Below, piece after piece: positions 58,774-64,000 of a stretch of 64,000 nucleotides of DNA; the first letter of the stretch is position 1; each line of letters opens with the position of its first letter. The DNA is from Magnetospirillum sp. SS-4. Its GTDB lineage: Bacteria > Pseudomonadota > Alphaproteobacteria > Rhodospirillales > Magnetospirillaceae. A model generated the notes under the pieces. That model was not told where the DNA came from, did not search any database, and saw only the letters and a list, made by a program, of their open reading frames with translations. A program made the translations under genes and the position numbers. The DNA is taken from positions 131,501-195,500 of the forward strand of contig NZ_CACVCH010000001.1 in assembly GCF_902729425.1 (NCBI RefSeq). The letters are read 5' to 3'.

Positions 58774-59190
58774 GTGAAGTCCGGCATGATTCGCCCGTCG
58801 CTGAAATCGGCCATCGTGGTCCTGCTGCTGTTCGTCGGCATGGCGACGCAGTCGCTGACCGCCGGTTTCGCCATGGTGGCGGGCGGCGGCGTTCCTGGCG
58901 CTGCCGCGTCCCTGACGGTGGCGGGCGATGCCGACGGCTTCCTCGCCGACGTGCTGCTGTCGGTCTGCTCGCAGGACAAGGGCAAGCGCGCCAAGACCGG
59001 GGCATCGGCCGACCACTGCCTGTACTGTCCGCCCCTGGCCCATCGGCTGGAAGCCGACGCCGCCTCGGCCGCCGTCCCGCTCCCGCGGACGGCGATCCTG
59101 GACGAACCCTGGCCCGGCCCCCAGGTTCCTCCCCCGTCGCGGCGGATGGCCGGCGACGGGCCATCCCGCGCTCCCCCGTCCATCGCCTGA
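58774..59190 (+). CDS. DUF2946-like secreted Cys/His protein (second copy)
   Basis: 138 residues. Signal peptide (SAIVVLLLFVGMATQSLTAGFA) followed by a Cys (Cys65) and HCLYCPPLAH (His81, Cys82, Cys85, His90). The same layout is encoded at 47688, at the other end of the adjoining metal operon. GTG start at 58774 is supported by GAGGGGG at 58759-58765. It lies just downstream of the FNR-type box and upstream of the regulator and nor genes, so it is probably co-regulated with them. Confidence 0.75.
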   Translation: MKSGMIRPSLKSAIVVLLLFVGMATQSLTAGFAMVAGGGVPGAAASLTVAGDADGFLADVLLSVCSQDKGKRAKTGASADHCLYCPPLAHRLEADAASAAVPLPRTAILDEPWPGPQVPPPSRRMAGDGPSRAPPSIA

Positions 59191-59297
59191 GCGTTCTCGC
59201 CCGCGAATGTGACCGGGATTTCCCGTCCGATCCTGCAACCGGCATCGCCTGACGACGCGGCACGGTTCGGCGCGACTCCCCCCGAAGGAGCAAAATC

Positions 59298-60119
59298 ATG
59301 AATCTGGATTATGTGGCGTCCCCTGCCAAGGGGGCTCCGGCCCTGGAATTCGGCCATTGGCCGAGACGCCATCCCGACCGGCTGGCCCTGGAGCGTCTGG
59401 CCGACGTAGCGCCGTTCGACCTGCTGGACGCCGACGAGATCGAGTCCTTGCTGTCGGTCGCCTCGGTATCGCATGTCACGGAAACGGCGACGCTGTTCAC
59501 TGCCCGCACCCCGGCCGACCATCTGCATGTGGTGATGCGGGGCAAGGTGGTTCTGCACGGTCCCGATGGCGTGATCGTCGATGGAGTCGCGGCGCCGGCT
59601 ATCCTGGATGCCGCCGATCTGTTCGTCGGCGGTCATGTCTTCGCCGCCGAGGCCATGACGGGGGCGCTGGTGGTGCGGATTCCGCGTGCCGCCATGCTGG
59701 CGCAGTTGCAGGCCAGCAGCCCGCTCGTTCACGCTTTTCTCGGCCTGGTGGCCGCCGCCACCCAAACCCTGGCCGATGCCTTGATGGCCCAGCGCTGCCT
59801 GACCAGCGTCCAGCGTCTGGCCGCCTTCCTCTTGGAGCAGGCAGCCAGGGCCGGAGCCGAGGACAGCTTCGCGCTCGACATCCCCAAGAAGGCCATCGCC
59901 GGTCAGTTGGGCATGACGCCAGCCCATTTCGCCCGCTCGCTGACCCGGCTGGTTTCGGCCGGCGTGGTCGAGCGGCGCAACCGCAACACCATAATCCTCA
60001 ATGATATTTCCGCCCTGCGTGCCGTGCTTGAAGGGGAGCTCGGCATCGCCACCCAGGACGGAAGCACGGCCCAGCACAAGCAACTGGCCGCCTACAGGAC
60101 CTTCAAGAGCCTTTCCTGA
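59298..60119 (+). CDS. Crp/Fnr-family transcription regulator (DNR/NnrR-like)
   Basis: 273 residues. An N-terminal cyclic-nucleotide-binding-like domain (LFTARTPADHLHVVMRGKVVLHGPDG) is followed by a winged helix with IPKKAIAGQLGMTPAHFARSLTRLVSAGVVERR. No N-terminal iron-sulfur cysteine cluster of the FNR type is seen, so a DNR/NnrR-type nitric oxide sensor is more likely. It sits immediately before norCB, and an FNR/DNR-type box lies upstream. Confidence 0.88.
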   Translation: MNLDYVASPAKGAPALEFGHWPRRHPDRLALERLADVAPFDLLDADEIESLLSVASVSHVTETATLFTARTPADHLHVVMRGKVVLHGPDGVIVDGVAAPAILDAADLFVGGHVFAAEAMTGALVVRIPRAAMLAQLQASSPLVHAFLGLVAAATQTLADALMAQRCLTSVQRLAAFLLEQAARAGAEDSFALDIPKKAIAGQLGMTPAHFARSLTRLVSAGVVERRNRNTIILNDISALRAVLEGELGIATQDGSTAQHKQLAAYRTFKSLS

Positions 60120-60141
60120 TCAATTCCACCGGAGGAGCGCA

Positions 60142-60591
60142 ATGTCGGACGTTCTGACAAAAGCCGCCGCCAGAAACATCTTCTATGGCGGCACGGCATT
60201 CTTTTTCATCATCTTCGTCGGTCTGGTGGCGCACAGCGTCAGCACCGTCAACGCCATGAACGAGACCCACCCCGTCACCGCCTCGGTGGCGGCGGGAAAG
60301 CATGTGTGGGAGAAGCACGCCTGCATCAACTGCCACACCATCATGGGCGAGGGCGCCTATTACGCCCCTGAACTGGGCAATGTCTGGGTCCGCTTCGGCG
60401 GGCGCGAGGACGCCCAGGCCGGTCGCGACGCCATCAAGAACTGGATCAAGGCCATGCCCACCGGCATCGAGGGCCGCCGCCAGATGCCCAAGTTCGACCT
60501 GACCGAAAGGGAACTGGACGATCTGGTCGACTTCTTCAAGTGGACCAGCGAGGTCAATACCCAGAACTGGCCGCCCAAGGTTTCCGGCTAA
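60142..60591 (+). CDS. norC: Nitric oxide reductase cytochrome c subunit NorC
   Basis: 149 residues. One membrane anchor (NIFYGGTAFFFIIFVGLVAHS) leads to the heme c site HACINCHTIMGEGAYYAPEL (61-65), the NorC signature, with a distal Met in RRQMPKFDLT. It feeds electrons to the catalytic subunit. GGAGGAG precedes the ATG; norB follows after 18 nt. Confidence 0.97.
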   Translation: MSDVLTKAAARNIFYGGTAFFFIIFVGLVAHSVSTVNAMNETHPVTASVAAGKHVWEKHACINCHTIMGEGAYYAPELGNVWVRFGGREDAQAGRDAIKNWIKAMPTGIEGRRQMPKFDLTERELDDLVDFFKWTSEVNTQNWPPKVSG

Positions 60592-60609
60592 AAAGGGGGA
60601 GCAATAAAT

Positions 60610-61950
60610 ATGAAATACGAATCGCAGAAGGTCGCGCTCTACTACTTCGCCGGAGCGCTGGGCCTGTTCGTCGCCCAGGTGCTGTTCGGCGTCGTGCTGG
60701 GCACCATCGTGGTTGCCCCCAACACCCTGTCCGAACTGCTGCCCTTCAACGTCGCCCGCATGATCCACACCAACGCGCTGATCGTGTGGCTGCTGATGGG
60801 TTTCTTCGGCTGCGCCTATTACCTGATCCCGGAAGAATCCGAGACCGAACTGCACAGTCCCAGGCTGGCCATCATCCAGTTCTGGCTGTTCCTGTTCGGG
60901 GCCGCCGCCGCGGTGGTCGGCTATCTGTTCCGCATCCACGAGGGACGCGAGTTCCTGGAACAGCCGCTGTGGATCAAGCTGGCCATCGTCGTGGTGGCGC
61001 TGATGTTCCTCTACAACGTCACCATGACGGTGTTGAAGGGCCGCAAGACCGCCATCACCAACGTCCTGCTGCTGGGGCTGTGGGGCATCGCGGTGTTCTT
61101 CCTGTTCTCGCTCTACAACCCCGCCAACCTGATCCTCGACAAGGTGTTCTGGTGGTGGGTCGTCCATCTGTGGGTGGAAGGCGTGTGGGAACTGGTCATG
61201 GCCTCGGTGCTGGCCTTCCTGATGATCAAGATGACCGGCATCGACCGCGAGGTGGTCGAGAAGTGGCTTTACGTCATCATCGGCCTCGCCCTTTTTTCCG
61301 GCATCCTCGGCACCGGGCACCATTACTACTGGATCGGCATGCCGGCCTATTGGCAGTGGATCGGCTCGGTGTTCTCGACGCTGGAGGTCTTGCCGTTCTT
61401 CGCCATGGTGATCTTCACCTTCATGATGGTGTGGAAGGGCGGCCGCACCCATCCCAACAAGGCGGCGCTGCTGTGGTCGCTGGGCTGCTCGGTCTTCGCC
61501 TTCTTCGGCGCCGGCGTCTGGGGCTTCCTGCACACCCTGGCTCCCGTCAACTACGTGACCCATGGCACCCAGATCACAGCAGCCCATGGGCATCTGGCCT
61601 TCTACGGCGCCTATGTGATGCTGAACATCGCCATGTTCACCTACGCCATGCCCAACCTGCTGAAGCGCGAGCCCTATAATCAGGTGCTCAACATGTGGGG
61701 CTTCTGGATCACCTCCTCGGGCGTGACCTTCATGACCTTCGCGCTCACCTTCGCCGGCGTGGTGCAGACGCATCTGCAACGGGTCATGGGCATGAATTTC
61801 ATGGAAGTGCAGGACGCGCTGGGCCTGTTCTACTGGATGCGTCTGGGGGCGGGCGTCGCCACCCTGGTGGGCGTCATCCTGATCGTCTGGTCGCTGGCGG
61901 TTCCCGGCGGCAAGCGGGCCGGGGCGGCGATCGTCCAACCGGCCGAGTAA
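60610..61950 (+). CDS. norB: Nitric oxide reductase catalytic subunit NorB
   Basis: 446 residues, 12 membrane helices expected. Heme and iron ligand blocks are seen in ARMIHTNALIVWLLMGFFG, WWVVHLWVEGVWELV (with the catalytic-site Glu), GTGHHYYWIG, and THGTQITAAHGHLAFYGAYV. It reduces two NO to N2O at the heme b3/FeB centre. A ribosome-binding site GGGGGAG precedes the ATG. Confidence 0.97.
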   Translation: MKYESQKVALYYFAGALGLFVAQVLFGVVLGTIVVAPNTLSELLPFNVARMIHTNALIVWLLMGFFGCAYYLIPEESETELHSPRLAIIQFWLFLFGAAAAVVGYLFRIHEGREFLEQPLWIKLAIVVVALMFLYNVTMTVLKGRKTAITNVLLLGLWGIAVFFLFSLYNPANLILDKVFWWWVVHLWVEGVWELVMASVLAFLMIKMTGIDREVVEKWLYVIIGLALFSGILGTGHHYYWIGMPAYWQWIGSVFSTLEVLPFFAMVIFTFMMVWKGGRTHPNKAALLWSLGCSVFAFFGAGVWGFLHTLAPVNYVTHGTQITAAHGHLAFYGAYVMLNIAMFTYAMPNLLKREPYNQVLNMWGFWITSSGVTFMTFALTFAGVVQTHLQRVMGMNFMEVQDALGLFYWMRLGAGVATLVGVILIVWSLAVPGGKRAGAAIVQPAE

Positions 61951-61958
61951 GTGAGAGC

Positions 61959-61991
61959 GGGGCGGCGGTGCGTTGCCGCCGCCCCATTTTT
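61959..61991 (+). terminator. Intrinsic terminator/attenuator between norB and norQ
   Basis: GGGGCGGCGG (61959-61968) pairs perfectly with CCGCCGCCCC (61976-61985) across a 7-nt loop and is followed by ATTTTT. Since norQ starts 15 nt later with a good ribosome-binding site, this probably reduces norQD relative to norCB. Confidence 0.75.
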
Positions 61992-62005
61992 CTTCGGAGA
62001 AATTC

Positions 62006-62788
62006 ATGTCATCCCCATTGCCGTTCTACCTGCCCCAGGGCAATGAATGCGGCCTGTTCGAACTGGCTTGGCGCAAGCGGTTGCCGCTGCTGCTGAAAGG
62101 CCCCACCGGCTGCGGCAAGACCCGCTTCGTCGCCCACATGGCCGCGCGCCTGGGCCGGCCCCTGTTCACCGTCTCCTGCCACGATGACTTGACCGCCGCC
62201 GATCTGACCGGGCGCTTTCTGCTCAAGGGCGGCGACACGGTATGGACCGACGGGCCGCTGACCAGCGCGGTGCGTTCGGGCGGCATCTGCTATCTCGACG
62301 AGGTGGTCGAGGCCCGCAAGGACGTCACCGTGGTGCTGCACCCGCTGACCGACGACCGCCGCATCCTGCCGCTGGAGCGCACCGGAGAACTGCTGGACGC
62401 GCCGTCCGAATTCATGGTGGTGGCGTCCTACAATCCCGGCTACCAGAACGTCCTGAAGCAGTTGAAGCCCTCGACCCGCCAGCGCTTCGTCGCCATCGAG
62501 TTCGACTTCCCCGCCCCCGACCTGGAGCGACGGGTGGTCGCCGAGGAATCCGGTCTGGACGAGGGCAAGGTCCAGCCGCTGATCCTGCTGGCCCAACGGC
62601 TGCGCGCCTTGAAGGGCCATGACCTGGAAGAGGGCGTCTCCACCCGCCTGCTGGTCTATTGCGCCACCCTGATGCAGGCCGGACTGGCGGTGCGCGACGC
62701 CGTCCACGTCACCATGGTCGAGCCGTTGTCCGACGACCCGGAGGTCAAGGCCGGGCTGGAGGAAGTGGTGAAAGCGGTGTTCGCATGA
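62006..62788 (+). CDS. norQ: MoxR-type AAA+ ATPase NorQ
   Basis: 260 residues. Walker A GPTGCGKTRF, Walker B GGICYLDEVVEA, and the sensor region VVASYNPGYQ identify the NirQ/NorQ/CbbQ family. It activates NorCB, probably by inserting non-heme iron with NorD. Starts after GGAGA; overlaps norD by 4 nt. Confidence 0.95.
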   Translation: MSSPLPFYLPQGNECGLFELAWRKRLPLLLKGPTGCGKTRFVAHMAARLGRPLFTVSCHDDLTAADLTGRFLLKGGDTVWTDGPLTSAVRSGGICYLDEVVEARKDVTVVLHPLTDDRRILPLERTGELLDAPSEFMVVASYNPGYQNVLKQLKPSTRQRFVAIEFDFPAPDLERRVVAEESGLDEGKVQPLILLAQRLRALKGHDLEEGVSTRLLVYCATLMQAGLAVRDAVHVTMVEPLSDDPEVKAGLEEVVKAVFA

Positions 62789-64000
62789 ACTGGCTGTCGC
62801 TTCTTGAACTGGAGGAGCGGGTCGGCGCGGTCTGGCACCGCTGGGTTGGGGAGAAGGCCAGTTGGCCCAGCCATCCCCAGGCCGCCGTGACGCTGGATTC
62901 CATGCGCCCCCGGCTGACGGTGCTGTTTCGCGGCCTGGGCGGCGACAAGGCGCTGGTCATCGCCTGCGCCCAGTCGCGCCAGTCCGGCCACCGTCTCGGC
63001 CTGAGGCAGCGCCTGGGGATGGAGGCCGAGCGCCTGGTCACGCCCACCCGCGACGAGACAACCCTGTCGCTTCCCGCCCAAATCTCACTGTTTCCCTCGG
63101 CGGAGTTGAACCGCGACCTCTATGTCTGGCTGGCGGCGTATTTCGCCGTGTTGGAGCCGACGCCCCTGCCCGATGATCCCCTGGCCGCCGATCTGGCGCG
63201 ACTTGATCAGGCGGCACGAGCCACCCGGGCGGTATTGGTGGCCTTTCCGGGATTGCGGCAGCGCCATGGCGCCCTGTGCGCGGCCTTGGCGGAGATTCGG
63301 CCCCAACGCCGCCTGTCGGGCATGGAAGCCGAGGTGGAAGCCATGGTGCGGGCGCTGCTGGCCGATCCATACGCCATGCCCACCCGCTTGCCGCCGAAGA
63401 CGTCCCGCGACTACCGCCGGTTCCTGCCGGTGCCGCTCTGGGGCGAGGCGGTGGCGGCCATGCCGGGGTTCGCCACCGCCGAGGACGGCGAATCCGAGGC
63501 GGGCGGCGGCTCCGAAGGCGGAGAGGACGGAGTGCGCCGCAAGGCCGGACGCCGTGGCCAGGACAATGCCGGCCGCAAGGACTCGCTGATCCTCAATCGC
63601 TTCGAGAAGATCCTGGCCATGGCCGACATGGTCAACGTCAACCGCGCCGCCGACGACACCGACGAGGAAGAAGCCAGGAAGGCCGCCGACGACCTGGACA
63701 CCATCACCCTGGCCAAGCATTCGCGCCGCGTCGCCACCAGGCTGAAGTTCGACCTGGACTTGCCGCCGTCGGCCACCGACGCCACGCGGCTCACCGGCCA
63801 ATTCCTGTTGCCGGAATGGGACTGGCGGGCCAGGGCCTACCTCCCCGACCATTGCTCGGTCCTGGTGGAGCCCGCGGCGGAAGAGGGCGACGACTGGGTC
63901 CCGGACGAGGCCACCCGGCAGCGCATCCGCATGGTCAAGCGCCAGTTCGAGGCCCTGCGCGCCCGCCCCCAATTGCTGCGCGCCCAATCCGACGGCCAGG
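62785..64000 (+). CDS. norD: NorD activation protein, 5' part
   Basis: About 405 residues before the window edge; no stop seen. It starts MNWLSLLELEERVGAVWHRW after an ATGA overlap with norQ. The visible part is the N-terminal region typical of NorD, ending before the VWA domain. A charged, low-complexity acidic stretch (EDGESEAGGGSEGGEDG) lies near residue 235. It works with NorQ in activating nitric oxide reductase. Confidence 0.88.
   Translation, partial: MNWLSLLELEERVGAVWHRWVGEKASWPSHPQAAVTLDSMRPRLTVLFRGLGGDKALVIACAQSRQSGHRLGLRQRLGMEAERLVTPTRDETTLSLPAQISLFPSAELNRDLYVWLAAYFAVLEPTPLPDDPLAADLARLDQAARATRAVLVAFPGLRQRHGALCAALAEIRPQRRLSGMEAEVEAMVRALLADPYAMPTRLPPKTSRDYRRFLPVPLWGEAVAAMPGFATAEDGESEAGGGSEGGEDGVRRKAGRRGQDNAGRKDSLILNRFEKILAMADMVNVNRAADDTDEEEARKAADDLDTITLAKHSRRVATRLKFDLDLPPSATDATRLTGQFLLPEWDWRARAYLPDHCSVLVEPAAEEGDDWVPDEATRQRIRMVKRQFEALRARPQLLRAQSDGQ

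Noticed and set aside
1-64000. tRNA, rRNA, CRISPR arrays, transposases, prophage genes and magnetosome genes
   Set aside because: I looked for cloverleaf T-loop patterns, spaced direct repeats, transposase motifs and mam-type proteins and saw none that held up.

Overview
The window is GC-rich (roughly 65-68 %) chromosomal DNA from an alphaproteobacterium. Dense same-strand operons with ATGA/GTGA stop-start overlaps, a hemerythrin, many c-type cytochromes, SoxYZ with flavocytochrome c sulfide dehydrogenase, and a norCBQD cluster together suggest a Rhodospirillales organism of the Magnetospirillum type: a microaerophile that oxidises reduced sulfur and reduces nitrogen oxides. The genus is an inference from gene content. 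No rRNA, tRNA, CRISPR array, complete insertion sequence or magnetosome gene was seen.

Layout. 1-2.7 kb: HAD hydrolase fragment, YdjM-like membrane protein, hemerythrin, nth, and a HisN-type phosphatase. 2.8-12.2 kb (minus strand): two RND efflux systems, each an adaptor plus a pump, around a secreted protein of unknown function. The second system diverges from a sulfur block across a strongly palindromic operator at 12.2 kb. 12.3-16.5 kb (plus): DUF2892 protein, YeeE/YedE transporter, SoxY, SoxZ, a monoheme cytochrome and the FCSD flavoprotein, ending in a hairpin. 16.6-20.2 kb: a periplasmic electron-transfer block (diheme cytochrome, NapC/NirT-type tetraheme protein, another diheme cytochrome), a MaoC-type hydratase, a 50-residue membrane protein and a further diheme cytochrome on the minus strand. 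20.3-34.1 kb: housekeeping genes (SGNH hydrolase, CBS protein, ribF, ileS, lspA, a lipoprotein, a CoA transferase, a cobalamin-type aminotransferase, a lipoprotein, PCD/phhB, a zinc peptidase, a LonB-like protease, a periplasmic binding protein).

34.2-39.5 kb: cytochrome c maturation genes ccmCDEFGHI, without ccmA or ccmB, which fits the number of c-type cytochromes nearby. A low-GC relic of a restriction endonuclease (39.6-39.9 kb) separates them from lepA. 40-47.3 kb: lepA, a LysE-family exporter, gph, glmU, glmS and a TonB gene with a Fur-like box.

47.7-58.5 kb is the most unusual part. It is one tight plus-strand operon of 14 genes: a DUF2946-like secreted protein, two small membrane proteins, an FtsX-type permease with its ATPase, a membrane protein with a His/Cys motif, a TlpA-type thioredoxin, a small metal-binding protein, a YtxH-like protein, an HMA-like protein, a copper-type P1B ATPase, a TauE/SafE protein, two NosL-like proteins, and an ATP-grasp-like enzyme whose motif order looks circularly permuted. 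I infer a periplasmic metal (probably copper) trafficking system, perhaps with a peptide-ligating step. It is followed by an FNR/DNR-type box, a second DUF2946-like gene, a Crp/Fnr regulator, and norC, norB, norQ and the start of norD. This links the metal system physically to denitrification.
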